This document shows, one piece after another, positions 25,310-33,909 of a stretch of DNA of 52,746 bases. The translations under genes and the position numbers were made by a program. Positions within the stretch are counted from its first letter, which is position 1, and every line of letters begins with the position of its first letter. The notes beneath the pieces were generated by a model. The model made no database searches, had not been told where the DNA came from, and saw only the letters and a program-made list of their open reading frames with translations. Where the stretch lies: the NCBI RefSeq assembly GCF_003575975.1, contig NZ_QQXK01000028.1:1-52746 (forward strand), written 5' to 3'. The stretch comes from Galactobacter valiniphilus (GTDB taxonomy: Bacteria; Actinomycetota; Actinomycetes; Actinomycetales; Micrococcaceae).

Positions 25310-26590
25310 CTAGCGCGCGCCGTCGGGCACCGGGGCGGTGGCCCTGGCCAGCGCCGCGTCCAGGGCACGCCAGGCGCCGAGCTCGTAGGACACGATGATG
25401 AGCATCGGGGCCGCGAGCACCACCAGGATCGAGACCCAGAGGGGCGCGCCCAGCAGCGAGAGGCCCACGGCCGCGACCGGCAGCAGCAACACGATCGCCT
25501 GCAGCGGGGCGTTGCTTGTGAAGTGCGAGATGAGCCACGAGTGCAGCAGGTAGAGGGAGACGAAGAAGAGCAGCACGGGGATCGCGATGGAGAGCGTGAC
25601 CGTGGTGGAGCTCAGGTGGTAGTGCTCGTCGTAGGCGTAGCCGACCACGTGCAGCCCCGCGCCGACCGCAGCGATGGCGCCGAAGAGCACGATGTGACCG
25701 TAGCCCCACGGGAAGGCCTTGGTGCGGCGGGCGGCGAGCACCTCGCCGTGCGGGACCAGGAAGTACGTCCACCACATGGCGAAGGAGAGGGCGATGCCGG
25801 AGGCGACCACCACGATCGCGTCAAAGCTCCAGCCCTGCGCGGTGGAGATCTCCGTGGCGGAGGCGAGCGTGCCGAAGACCGTCTCGCCGAGCGCGATGAT
25901 CGCGAGCAGGGCGTAGCGCTCGGCGATGTGATGCGGGTGCCACGGGGTGGCGCCGCCGCCCTTCTTCGCGCCCTTAATCTCGGCCGTGATGGGGCCGCCG
26001 AGCTCGATGAGCATGAGGATGACAAACGCCACGGTCGCCTGGGGAACCGTGAACGGCACGATCGCCACGACGATCCAGCCGATCTGCGCGGCACCCACGA
26101 ACCCCGCGTAGCTCAGCGCCGCGACGCGGTACGTCGGATCCGACGTGGCGGCGCGCAGCCACTGGAGGATGAGGCCAACGCGCATCACGACGTAGCCGGC
26201 CACCATGACGCGGTTGTCGAACACCTCGCCGTGGTCGATCGAGGCGAACATGGCTGGAAGGCCGATCGCCAGGACGATCACGCCGACCATCTGCACCATG
26301 GTCAGGGCGCGGAAGAGCCAGTCGTCGGTGTCGAACGCTGAGGCGAACCACGTGAAGTTGATCCACGCCCAGACCAGCGCGACCATCGCGGCGCTGAAGC
26401 CCAGCGCGCCGGGGCCGGGGTGGCCCACCGCGATGGCATGGGCGAGCTCGTTCCCGGCGACGCCGAACGCCGCTACGAAGGTCAGGTCGAAGAGCAGCTC
26501 GAGCGGGGTGGCCGTCCGCCCGTGTTCCGTGATGCTGCGGCCGCGCATGCGGCGCAGTCCGTGTCTGTAGTGGCCATCCACGATGCTCAT
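25310..26590 (-). CDS. Low-temperature-requirement protein A (LtrA) family membrane protein
   Basis: A 426-aa polytopic protein. The family start RSITEHGRTATPLELLFDLTFVAAF is present, as are HPHHIAERYALLAIIALGETVFG and WWTYFLVPH. The name comes from a Listeria gene needed for growth in the cold; the biochemical role is unknown. It is the third cold-linked family in this window after the csp and desaturase genes, though not adjacent to them. Confidence 0.9.
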   Translation of the reverse strand: MSIVDGHYRHGLRRMRGRSITEHGRTATPLELLFDLTFVAAFGVAGNELAHAIAVGHPGPGALGFSAAMVALVWAWINFTWFASAFDTDDWLFRALTMVQMVGVIVLAIGLPAMFASIDHGEVFDNRVMVAGYVVMRVGLILQWLRAATSDPTYRVAALSYAGFVGAAQIGWIVVAIVPFTVPQATVAFVILMLIELGGPITAEIKGAKKGGGATPWHPHHIAERYALLAIIALGETVFGTLASATEISTAQGWSFDAIVVVASGIALSFAMWWTYFLVPHGEVLAARRTKAFPWGYGHIVLFGAIAAVGAGLHVVGYAYDEHYHLSSTTVTLSIAIPVLLFFVSLYLLHSWLISHFTSNAPLQAIVLLLPVAAVGLSLLGAPLWVSILVVLAAPMLIIVSYELGAWRALDAALARATAPVPDGAR

Positions 26591-26707
26591 CGCGTTCCCC
26601 TTCGTCCCCTGCTGTTCTCAAGCGCGTCCCCCGCGCCGTCAGATACCGGGGACAAACACTAGGGCCTCGGCGGGGGCCGGGGGAACGGTGGCGCCGCGAG
26701 CGGCGGC

Positions 26708-27466
26708 TCACCGCAGGTGCGCCCCGAAGCCCTCCCGCCCCGGCGCGAGGTCCGCGCGGAGCACGCGCGCGCCGTCGTAATCCTCCAGCAAGCGGCGGAA
26801 GGGGAGGGGCTCCTCCTCCCACACGCCGACCAGGCGCTCCCGCAGCCTGGACCGGGCGGCGTCGAACCCCTCCCACAGGGGCGTGTCGACGCCCAGGAGC
26901 GTCAGCGGCCTCAGCGGCGCGATGCCCGTGTACCAAAGCAAGCCGTGGGTCACGGGGAAGAGGAGGTCGTCGATCCCGCCCGTCACGCCGCGCGGGGTGA
27001 AGGCGCTCTCGCGATCGCCCGCCGCGGTGACGATGAGACCGCGCTTGCCTGCAAAGGCGCCGTCGCCGAACTTGCGGGGCTGCCCGTCCGCGTCGTGGAG
27101 GCCGTAGGCGAAGCCCTGCGTGAAGACCCTGTCGACCCAGCCCTTGAGGACCGCCGGCATCCCGTACCACCACAGCGGATACACCAGGACGAGCAGGTCG
27201 GCGGCGCCCAGGAGCGCCTGCTGCCGCAGTACCTCCGGGGACAGGGTGCCGGCGAGTAGCGCCCCCTCGGCGGCGTCGCCCAGCGGTCCGGTGAACGCCT
27301 CGATGCCGTAGTCGCCGGGGCCCGGAACGGGGTTCCAGCCCACCTCAACGAGCCGCACGACGTCGACGTCGTGGCCTTCAGTGCGCAGGGTTGCGGCGGC
27401 GTCGTCGGCCAGCCGGGCGGTGAGGGAGGCGCCGGAGGGCGCGCCCGAAACGATGAGTGCTCGCAT
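26708..27466 (-). CDS. NAD(P)H-dependent flavodoxin-fold oxidoreductase (quinone reductase/KefF-like)
   Basis: A 252-aa flavodoxin_2 family protein: RALIVSGAPSGASLT binds the FMN phosphate, and YPLWWYGMPAVLKGWVDRVF is the strongly conserved family segment, followed by FTQGFAYG. It is expected to reduce quinones or electrophiles by two electrons. It is divergent from an HxlR regulator, the usual partner of such reductases. Confidence 0.88.
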   Translation of the reverse strand: MRALIVSGAPSGASLTARLADDAAATLRTEGHDVDVVRLVEVGWNPVPGPGDYGIEAFTGPLGDAAEGALLAGTLSPEVLRQQALLGAADLLVLVYPLWWYGMPAVLKGWVDRVFTQGFAYGLHDADGQPRKFGDGAFAGKRGLIVTAAGDRESAFTPRGVTGGIDDLLFPVTHGLLWYTGIAPLRPLTLLGVDTPLWEGFDAARSRLRERLVGVWEEEPLPFRRLLEDYDGARVLRADLAPGREGFGAHLR

Positions 27467-27522
27467 GTTTCGACGCTAGGTCGCGCGCGCTGGCCGCGGT
27501 AGTACGGTCTTTGATGTCACCA

Positions 27523-27540
27523 GGTGGCCGACGGGCCACC
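27523..27540. promoter_or_regulatory. Inverted repeat between the oxidoreductase and HxlR genes
   Basis: GGTGGCC, 4 nt, GGCCACC in the divergent promoter region. It is a possible binding site for the HxlR regulator, but the GC-rich context makes a chance occurrence plausible. Confidence 0.35.
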
Positions 27541-27582
27541 CACCTGCGCCCGACCGGGCGCCTTCAGCGGGAGCACATCGTC

Positions 27583-27960
27583 ATGCGTGAACAAGTGCGG
27601 AGAGCCTTTGCCGTCTGCCCCATCGAGGTGGGCATCGCGGTGGCCGGCGGCGACTGGAAGTTAACGATCGTCTCCAAGCTGGCCGAGGGCACCCACCGCT
27701 TCGGCGCGCTGCAGCGGGCCGTGGGCCCGGTGTCAGCCAAGACCCTGGCCCGGCAGCTGCAGGCGCTCGAGGAGGACGGTGTGGTGCTGCGCGTGGCCCA
27801 CGCGGAGGTGCCGCCCCGCGTCGAGTACTCGCTCACCGAGGCCGGCGTGGAGCTGGCGAAGATCGGCGAGGCCCTGGGGCGGTGGAGCGCCGCCTACCTG
27901 CCGGAGCCTGAGCCGGTCGGGGTCCTCCCGGCGGCCGACGACGCAAGCCTCGGGGCGTGA
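27583..27960 (+). CDS. HxlR-family transcriptional regulator
   Basis: 125 aa from ATG 27583, preceded by GGGAG. The family start CPIEVGIAVAGGDWKLTIV has the conserved N-terminal Cys that senses electrophiles or disulfide stress in YodB/HypR-type members. The winged helix continues RFGALQRAVGPVSAKTLARQL and EYSLTEAG. It is divergent from a flavin oxidoreductase, its likely target, and overlaps the next gene by 4 bp (GTGA). Confidence 0.92.
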   Translation: MREQVRRAFAVCPIEVGIAVAGGDWKLTIVSKLAEGTHRFGALQRAVGPVSAKTLARQLQALEEDGVVLRVAHAEVPPRVEYSLTEAGVELAKIGEALGRWSAAYLPEPEPVGVLPAADDASLGA

Positions 27961-28526
27961 GCATGGGAGGCGAGCCGCGCCCGAAGCTGCCTCCTGCCGT
28001 CGTCGAACGCCTCGAGGCCCTGCTGGCGGCGCGCGACCGCGCCAACATGGCGCCCACGATCGCCGCGCTCCTGCCGATCCTCGAGGCGTATCCGGAGAGC
28101 GCGAGGGTGCTCTACGAGGTGGGCGGCGCCTACGACACAGCGGGGGAGGAGGCGACGGCGCGCGGCTACTACGAGCGCGCCCTGGCCGCCGGGCTGGGAG
28201 GAGACGAGCGCCGTCGTTGTTTCCTTCAATACGGCTCCACCCTGCGCAACCTGGGGGAGCTGGAGGCCTCGCTCGCCGTCTTCGAGCGGGCCCGCGGCGA
28301 GTTCCCTGGCTCCGCCTCGTTGCGCGCCTTCGAGGCCATCACGCTTCACGCCGCCGGGCGGTCGGACGAGGCGGTCGCCGCCCTGCTGGAGGTGGCGGCC
28401 GAACACGTCGGGGCCGAGGAGATCCGGCGTTACGTTCCGGCCCTGCTCGGCAACGCCGCGTGGATCCGCGAGCAGGCGGCGGCGGCCGTGGAGGAACCCC
28501 GGAGGGGCCCCACAGCGCAGACCTAG
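27957..28526 (+). CDS. Tetratricopeptide-repeat protein
   Basis: 189 aa, GTG start at 27957 coupled to the HxlR gene. Helical repeats fit TPR: LYEVGGAYDTAGEEATARGYYERALAAG, FLQYGSTLRNLGELEASLAVFERA and LRAFEAITLHAAGRSDEAVAALLEV. It resembles the small actinobacterial TPR (PF12688-like) proteins. It has no signal peptide and is probably a cytosolic scaffold. Its pairing with the regulator suggests a shared role, not known. Confidence 0.82.
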   Translation: MSMGGEPRPKLPPAVVERLEALLAARDRANMAPTIAALLPILEAYPESARVLYEVGGAYDTAGEEATARGYYERALAAGLGGDERRRCFLQYGSTLRNLGELEASLAVFERARGEFPGSASLRAFEAITLHAAGRSDEAVAALLEVAAEHVGAEEIRRYVPALLGNAAWIREQAAAAVEEPRRGPTAQT

Positions 28527-28531
28527 GCCCG

Positions 28532-28615
28532 CCCCGTACTGTCGAAGACATCCTCAACAGGGTGCGAGTGATGACAAGCGAAGGCCCCGGCTTCCCCCAG
28601 CCGGGGCCTTCGCTT
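28532..28615. repeat. Dispersed intergenic repeat with hairpin, copy A
   Basis: A 36-nt core at 28541-28576 (contains CCTCAACAGGGTGCGAGTGA) runs directly into a perfect 17-bp hairpin (28576-28592 with 28599-28615, loop TCCCCC) followed by TT. It lies between the convergent TPR and TetR genes. Copies B and C are at 29511 and 39648. Confidence 0.8.
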
Positions 28616-28708
28616 TGCCTTGAGCCGGCGCGCCCGAGCGCCGGCGCTCCGGCAACCCGGCGCGTTCGGTGCACTGGGGCGCCGCGAGGCACGACGGCGG
28701 AACGGGGG

Positions 28709-29368
28709 TCAGGCGGCCCGGCTCGCTAGATACCCCGGCGTGGCAAAGCGGCGCACCATGAGCTCCTTGAACTCGAGGAAGGCCTGCTCGAGAGAGAAGC
28801 GCTCCCCGAGGACCCTCCACGCCGGCACCACGCCGAGCAGGAAGACCGTGAGCTGCCGGTGCAGTTCCTCCGGATCGGCCTCAGCACGGATCTGCCCGTC
28901 TTCGATGCCGGTCGCGATGGAGACGCGCATGTGCTCAAGGATGAAGTCGTGGTGCTGGACCAACCAGTCGTGGGCCGGATGCTTGGGATCGACCGCGGCG
29001 ACGTTCACATCAGAGTAGAGCTGGTAGAGGCCTGGAGTGTTCATGCCGCGGCTGAGCGTGGCGGTGAACGCGTCGAACGAGGCCCAGCCCCGCGGCCGCT
29101 GCCCCTTGAAACCGGCGTCCTGCAGGCCCACGTTCATGAAGGCCAGGGAGACGGCCAGGGCGCTCTCGATGGTGGGGTACTGCGCGCGGAGCGCGTCGAG
29201 CGGCGTGCCGGACTCCTCGGCCAGGAGTTCGAGGCTGACGTTGCCGAGACCTCGCCCGGCGAAAAGGGCGCCGGCGGTGCGAAGCACGCGCGAGGTGGAT
29301 GCCGCCCCGAGGGGGAGGTCGAGGGGTGCCGGGATGTCGCTGGCGGTGGCGGCGGGGGAGGTAGGCAT
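28709..29368 (-). CDS. TetR-family transcriptional regulator
   Basis: 219 aa from ATG 29368, with GGAG seven bases before it. The helix-turn-helix (about residues 30-65) reads TAGALFAGRGLGNVSLELLAEESGTPLDALRAQYP, an imperfect TetR match. The C-terminal ligand domain (about 90-219) includes HDWLVQHHDFILEHMR and a final RRFATPGYLASRAA. Its gene is flanked by repeat copies A and B in the same orientation. Target unknown; no efflux gene is directly adjacent. Confidence 0.78.
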   Translation of the reverse strand: MPTSPAATASDIPAPLDLPLGAASTSRVLRTAGALFAGRGLGNVSLELLAEESGTPLDALRAQYPTIESALAVSLAFMNVGLQDAGFKGQRPRGWASFDAFTATLSRGMNTPGLYQLYSDVNVAAVDPKHPAHDWLVQHHDFILEHMRVSIATGIEDGQIRAEADPEELHRQLTVFLLGVVPAWRVLGERFSLEQAFLEFKELMVRRFATPGYLASRAA

Positions 29369-29510
29369 GGTTGCTCCAAGGTCCGGGGGAGGCTCCACCC
29401 AAGCCGTCCGCGCGCTCGAGGGCAAGGGCCAGCGTCGATCCGGCGCTGCGGGGCCGCGCTGGCCCTGTCCAGGGAAGCGGCACGGCGCGCACAGTGCATC
29501 CTCAGACCCA

Positions 29511-29594
29511 CCCCGTACTGTCGTAGACATCCTCAACAGGGTGCGAGTGATGACAAGCGAAGGCCCCGGCAACCCCCCGCCGGGGCCTTCGCTT
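29511..29594. repeat. Dispersed intergenic repeat with hairpin, copy B
   Basis: The core (29520-29555) matches copy A at 35 of 36 positions. A perfect 16-bp hairpin (29555-29570 with 29579-29594) follows. It sits 143 bp upstream of the TetR start and 38 bp after the epimerase stop, both on the minus strand. Confidence 0.8.
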
Positions 29595-29632
29595 TGCCCT
29601 GGGGGTCTGGAGCCCGACGACGGGCGGTCGGC

Positions 29633-30439
29633 TTAGGCCGCCGCCTCCAGCATCGCTTCGTAGCCCTCCCGATACCCCGGGAACTCGAGGGATCCAAGCA
29701 AAGCCAGCAGCGCCGCGCCGTCGAACACCCGGCCGTCCGGGCCGCCCCCGGCGTCCGCCGGCACGGGCACGCCGAGCCGCCGGGCGAGGAAGCCCAGCAC
29801 CTCGCCGAGCGGCGCCGGCGCCTGGTCGACGGCGTGGAGCACGGCGGGCGCGTGGCTCGCGTCCAGCAGGGCGCGGAGCGTGCGCACGAGGTCGGCCTCG
29901 TGGATGCGGTTGGTCAGGCGCGCATGGTTGGCCGGGCGGCCTTCCCTCACGGTGCGAAGCAGGAAGTCGCGGCCCGGCCCGTAGATCCCGGCCGGGCGCA
30001 GGATCGTGCCGCCGAAGAGCTCGCGAGCCACCTCCTCGGTCTCCACGAGGGCGCGGGCCCGCTCGGTTCCCGGCACCGGCGCGTCAGCCTCGGTCAGCAC
30101 GGCGCCCGCGGGCGCCCCGTCGAAGACGCGCGTGGAGGAGACAAGAATGGTCCGCGCGGGCACCGACGGCAGCGCCGAACGCAGGTGGCGCAGCGCCGCG
30201 GCCGCACCGTTTTCGCCGTCCGGCAACGAGATGGGCGGCAGCGTGATGACCGCGGCGTCGGCCTCGGGCAGGCCGCCGGCCGGCGGCGCCGCGGCCAGGT
30301 CCACCGCGACCCGCACAAAGTCAGTTGGTAATCCGGACGGATCCCGGCGCACCGCCACGACCTCGTCCCCGCGCTCCAGCAGCTGCGCTCCGAGGGCCGT
30401 GCCGAGCGCGCCGCAACCGATCAGCAGCACCCGGCTCAC
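29633..30439 (-). CDS. NAD(P)-dependent epimerase/reductase-like (SDR-type Rossmann) protein
   Basis: 268 aa from GTG 30439, overlapping the upstream TetR stop by 4 bp (GTGA). The Rossmann start SRVLLIGCGALGTALGAQLL and the later segments ILVSSTRVFDG and ILRPAGIYGPGRD match atypical extended SDR (YeeZ-like) proteins. The catalytic Tyr-x3-Lys is not evident; IYGPGR is the usual C-terminal signature. The substrate is unknown, possibly a nucleotide sugar. Confidence 0.82.
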   Translation of the reverse strand: MSRVLLIGCGALGTALGAQLLERGDEVVAVRRDPSGLPTDFVRVAVDLAAAPPAGGLPEADAAVITLPPISLPDGENGAAAALRHLRSALPSVPARTILVSSTRVFDGAPAGAVLTEADAPVPGTERARALVETEEVARELFGGTILRPAGIYGPGRDFLLRTVREGRPANHARLTNRIHEADLVRTLRALLDASHAPAVLHAVDQAPAPLGEVLGFLARRLGVPVPADAGGGPDGRVFDGAALLALLGSLEFPGYREGYEAMLEAAA

Positions 30440-31101
30440 AGCGCGAACGCCACGTCGCTCGGCGGCGAGATGTAGTCGTCCTTGTGCGTCACGGGTGCGG
30501 CGAGCAGGCCCGTCGCCGCGTCGATGAGGAAGTAACCGACCGACTGCCAGCTGCCCTTGGCCTCGCCGCGCTCGAGCGACGCCTCGTGGGAGGCGCACAG
30601 GCCCACGACCATCCCGCCGAGCACGCCGGAGCGGGCCTTGAGCAGGTTCTCCGGGACGTGATCCAGCTCGGGATGGCCGTGCTCGAAGGCGCTCGCCAGG
30701 CCCGGGTTGTTCTTCACGGAGTCGGCAATGACGCCCCGCACCGAGGGGAGGGCCCCCAGCTGCTGCAGGCAGCGGGCGCGCCAGCTCGGCACGGGCAGGG
30801 ACGCAAGGTGCTCCACCCACGGCAGGATCCGCGGGGCGATGTGGTCGGCCAGGGTGGGGTGCTCCGGGAGGCGAGCGAGGAGCTCGGCCCGCCGCCTCGT
30901 CATGTCGTCGCGCCCGCGGCCCAGGAGGGCCACGATGAGGCCCTCGCGCCCGCCGAAGTGGTACTTGATGGCCGAGTGGTTGGCGCTGCCGGCGTGCTCG
31001 GTGATGCGGCGGTTGGAGACGGCGTCCACGCCCTCGGTGGCGAAGAGCTCCTCGGCGGAGTCGAGCAGGATCTCGCGCGCCTTCTCGCTGTGTTGTCCCA
31101 T
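30436..31101 (-). CDS. TetR-family transcriptional regulator
   Basis: 221 aa from ATG 31101, preceded by AAGGAAG. The helix-turn-helix is normal: REILLDSAEELFATEGVDAVSNRRITEHAG, then AIKYHFGGREGLIVALL. It is divergent from the tandem membrane protein and coupled to the epimerase. A perfect 24-bp palindrome lies between the divergent starts, so it most likely represses the membrane protein gene and itself. The C-terminal domain ends with PSDVAFAL. Confidence 0.9.
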   Translation of the reverse strand: MGQHSEKAREILLDSAEELFATEGVDAVSNRRITEHAGSANHSAIKYHFGGREGLIVALLGRGRDDMTRRRAELLARLPEHPTLADHIAPRILPWVEHLASLPVPSWRARCLQQLGALPSVRGVIADSVKNNPGLASAFEHGHPELDHVPENLLKARSGVLGGMVVGLCASHEASLERGEAKGSWQSVGYFLIDAATGLLAAPVTHKDDYISPPSDVAFAL

Positions 31102-31216
31102 AGCTTCCTTTTCCGGCCCTCGGCCCGGCCTGCGCCGGGTCTCGCCCCACGCTACCGCCCCCCTGATGATGCGGCTTTCCTGTGCGTTTGCCAACAGTTG
31201 TCGGCTCAACGATCCA

Positions 31217-31240
31217 AATTTACGCCACGTGGCGTAAATT
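31217..31240. promoter_or_regulatory. 24-bp perfect palindrome, probable TetR operator
   Basis: AATTTACGCCAC and its exact complement abut at 31228/31229. It lies 76 bp before the membrane protein start and 116 bp before the tetR start. The A/T-rich ends stand out from the GC-rich surroundings. Confidence 0.75.
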
Positions 31241-31315
31241 GTTCTCCTGCCCTTCGCGGGCCGCCATACCGAATCTCCGCGCCGACTCGAGCGCACACGC
31301 AGCAGGAGCCTTGTC

Positions 31316-33673
31316 TTGACCCACGCATCACCCACCCCCTCGGAGTCCTCACCCCCCGAGGGCGGCGGAAGGCACCTGGCCGACGACGCGTCGTCGGGCA
31401 TCGACACCGCGCTCGCCGAGCGCGCGGAGACGAGCGGGGCCACCGGCCCCGCCGACGCCTGGGCTCCCGAAGCGGAGCCCATGGAAGGGGAGAAGGCGGC
31501 CGCGGCCGCCAAGCGCGCCAAGGCCGAGACCATCGGCCGCTACGTTGCCATGTTCGTCATGCCCGTCCTCATGGTCGGCATGATGATCTGGGGCTACCTC
31601 TTCTCGATGCACAACCCCACGCCGCACAACATGCCCGTGGTGGTGGCGGGCGCCGGGGCGTCCTCCCTGAGCCAGGCCATCGAGTCCTCCGAACCCGACG
31701 CCGTTGAGGCCACCACGGCCGAGAACGCCGAGGAGGCCCGCTGGCAGGTGACCGACCGCGAGGTTGCCGCCGCGGTGGTCGTGGAGGGCGAAACCGCCAC
31801 GCTGTACACGGCCACCTCGGCCGGCGCCTCTCAGGCGACAACCATCACCCAGCTCGTCACGCCCTCCCTGATCGAGGCGGGCCTGAGCATCAAGAGCGAG
31901 GACCTGGCGCCGCTGCCGGACTCCGACCCCGCGGGCCTCGGTGCCATGTTCATGGCGACCGCCCTGGTGATGGCCGGCTACCTGCCGCTGTCCATCACGC
32001 TCTCCAACGCGCCCACGCTCATGCGCTTCCGCCGCTTCGTGCCGCTCCTGGCCGGCTGGGCCGCCCTCGTGGCCGGCCTGACCTGGCTCGTGACCGGGCC
32101 GATCCTGGGCGTGGTGTCCTCCGACGACGGGTGGGCCGTGTTCGGCATCGCCGCGCTAGGTGTGTTCGCGATCGGCGCCGTGCAGCTCTTCCTGACCCGC
32201 ATCATGGGCCCCATGGCCGTGCTCGCCGCCATGTTCCTGCTCATGGTGCTCGGCATGCCGGCCTCGAACCTCTCCATCTCGATCTACACGGCGCCGCCGT
32301 TCTACGTCTTCCTGCACTCCTTCCTGCCGACGCCCGCGATCGGCGAGGCCATGCGCTCCGTGCTGTATTTCGGTGGCAACGGCGCCTGGCCGCACCTGCT
32401 GGTCCTGATCATCGGCGCCGTGGCCGGCCTGGCACTGACCCTGCTGATCGACGCCCTCAAGCGCCGCAAGAACCCCACCCCGGGCCTGGTCATGGTCAAC
32501 ATGCCCTCGCTGCACGGCGGCCCGCGGCCCAAGACCCGCTTCTGGCGCTACGCCTCGCTGATCTTCTTCCCGTTCGCCATGGTCGCGCTCATGCTCTCGT
32601 GCATGCTCGGCGCCATGCAGTCCCCGACGCCGCGCGACATGCCCGTCGCCGTGGTGGGCGCCAGCACGCAGCAGGCTCAGCAAGCCGTGGACGGCATGAA
32701 CGAGCGGCTGGGCGACATGTTCGATTTGCGTGTCGTGGAGTCCTCGAACGAGGCCCGCGAGCAGGTCGAGGACCGCGAGATCGTCGGCGCGTTTGTCCTG
32801 CCGTCCCGCGAGAACCCGCAGGCCACCGTCATCACCAACCAGTCCGCGGGCTCCAGCGCCGAGCAGACCGTCACCCGCGTGTTCACGCAGGTGGCGCAGG
32901 CCCAGCAGCTCGAGGTGGTCAACGACGACGTCGCGCCGCTGCCCGAGCGCGATTCCATGGGCTCCGTGACCCTCTACGTGGCGATGGGCTGGATCATGGC
33001 CGGCTTCATGATCATCGTGGTGGGCGCCAACGCAGCCCCGGCGAGCCGCCCGCTGCGCAAGCTCCTGCCGATCGTGGCCGTCTACTCCGTGGCGATGTCG
33101 GCGCTCATCTGGCTCATCGCCGTGCCGTTCACCGGCTCCGTCGACGGGCATTTCTGGCAGCTGCTCGGCACGGGCGTCGTGGTGACGTTCTGCGTGGCGA
33201 TGTTCGCCACGGTGCTCGAGCGCCTCATGGGCCTGCTCGCGATCATCCCCGTGGTGGGCGTGCTGATGTTCCTGGGTGTTCCGTCCTCCAACGGCGCGCT
33301 GTCCATCTACATGGAGCCCGAGCTCTTCCGTGGCCTGCACGAGTGGCTGCCCATGCCGGCCGCCGTCGAGGCCGCCCACTCGATCCTGTACTTCGGTTCC
33401 GACACGCTCGGCACGAGCCTGCTGTGCGTCATGGCGTGGGGCGCCGCCTCGCTCGTCCTCGTCGCGATCATCGACAAGTTCAAGCCCGTGCGCACCACGA
33501 GCCCGGTGATCATGGTCCCGGCCCACGGTTCGGAGACGGTGCACTTCCGCGAGCTGGCTGAGAAGGCGGAGCGGGAGGCGGCCGAGGCCGCCGCTGCCGA
33601 GGTGCCCGACGGCGCCGCGTCCCGTCCCGAGGGTGGGTCCGGTTCCGGCGACAAGGAGCTCGTCAACGCCTGA
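31316..33673 (+). CDS. Tandem-duplicated YhgE/ABC-2-like membrane protein
   Basis: 785 aa. The TTG start at 31316 follows GCAGGAG at 7 nt. Two homologous halves: residues ~72-400 and ~405-740. Each begins with a membrane segment (77-98; 412-434), then NPTPHNMPVVVAG / SPTPRDMPVAVVG, an extracytoplasmic domain, LAPLPDSD / VAPLPERD, and a C-terminal group of membrane helices with LSISIYTAPPFYVFLHSFLP / LSIYMEPELFRGLHEWLP and SVLYFGGN / SILYFGSD. This resembles YhgE/Pip or ABC-2-type exporters, normally one module per chain. N- and C-terminal tails are disordered. No ATPase is adjacent. Regulated by the divergent TetR. Confidence 0.8.
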   Translation: MTHASPTPSESSPPEGGGRHLADDASSGIDTALAERAETSGATGPADAWAPEAEPMEGEKAAAAAKRAKAETIGRYVAMFVMPVLMVGMMIWGYLFSMHNPTPHNMPVVVAGAGASSLSQAIESSEPDAVEATTAENAEEARWQVTDREVAAAVVVEGETATLYTATSAGASQATTITQLVTPSLIEAGLSIKSEDLAPLPDSDPAGLGAMFMATALVMAGYLPLSITLSNAPTLMRFRRFVPLLAGWAALVAGLTWLVTGPILGVVSSDDGWAVFGIAALGVFAIGAVQLFLTRIMGPMAVLAAMFLLMVLGMPASNLSISIYTAPPFYVFLHSFLPTPAIGEAMRSVLYFGGNGAWPHLLVLIIGAVAGLALTLLIDALKRRKNPTPGLVMVNMPSLHGGPRPKTRFWRYASLIFFPFAMVALMLSCMLGAMQSPTPRDMPVAVVGASTQQAQQAVDGMNERLGDMFDLRVVESSNEAREQVEDREIVGAFVLPSRENPQATVITNQSAGSSAEQTVTRVFTQVAQAQQLEVVNDDVAPLPERDSMGSVTLYVAMGWIMAGFMIIVVGANAAPASRPLRKLLPIVAVYSVAMSALIWLIAVPFTGSVDGHFWQLLGTGVVVTFCVAMFATVLERLMGLLAIIPVVGVLMFLGVPSSNGALSIYMEPELFRGLHEWLPMPAAVEAAHSILYFGSDTLGTSLLCVMAWGAASLVLVAIIDKFKPVRTTSPVIMVPAHGSETVHFRELAEKAEREAAEAAAAEVPDGAASRPEGGSGSGDKELVNA

Positions 33674-33698
33674 GGCGGGTGACGCGCGCGAACGGTGA

Positions 33699-33733
33699 GG
33701 GGGCGGCCTCGGGGGATTCCCCCGGGGCCGCCC
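33699..33733 (+). terminator. Terminator after the tandem membrane protein gene
   Basis: GGGCGGCC..GGGGG pairs with CCCCC..GGCCGCCC around ATT, followed by CTTTG. It begins 26 bp after the stop. Confidence 0.65.
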
Positions 33734-33836
33734 CTTTGCGCTCTGCGGTCGAGGTGGCGCTTCTCCCCTCGCCTGCGGCCCCCGGACTCCCGCTTTCGAC
33801 TCCGGCTCGGACCGCGCGGCACCCTACCGGCGGAGA

Positions 33837-33887
33837 TTGCGTGCCTTGCGCCGTGAAGGGTCGGTCTTTGCGGCGTAAGGCACGCAA
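33837..33887. terminator. Long hairpin between convergent genes
   Basis: TTGCGTGCCTTGCGCCG (33837-33853) pairs with CGGCGTAAGGCACGCAA (33871-33887), one mismatch in 17, loop 17 nt. It is distinct from the hairpin at 33699 and probably serves the minus-strand VOC gene ending at 33910. Confidence 0.6.
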
Positions 33888-33909
33888 ACTTCGAGAGTGC
33901 CGGGCGGAA

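Noticed and set aside
28532-29594. Possible two-unit CRISPR or tandem array from copies A and B
   Set aside because: Only two copies about 980 bp apart with a gene between, and each ends in a terminator-like hairpin; there is no spacer array or cas gene.
31217-31240. The palindrome as a transcription terminator
   Set aside because: It lies between divergent starts, is A/T-rich at its ends and has no loop, which fits a regulator site rather than a hairpin.
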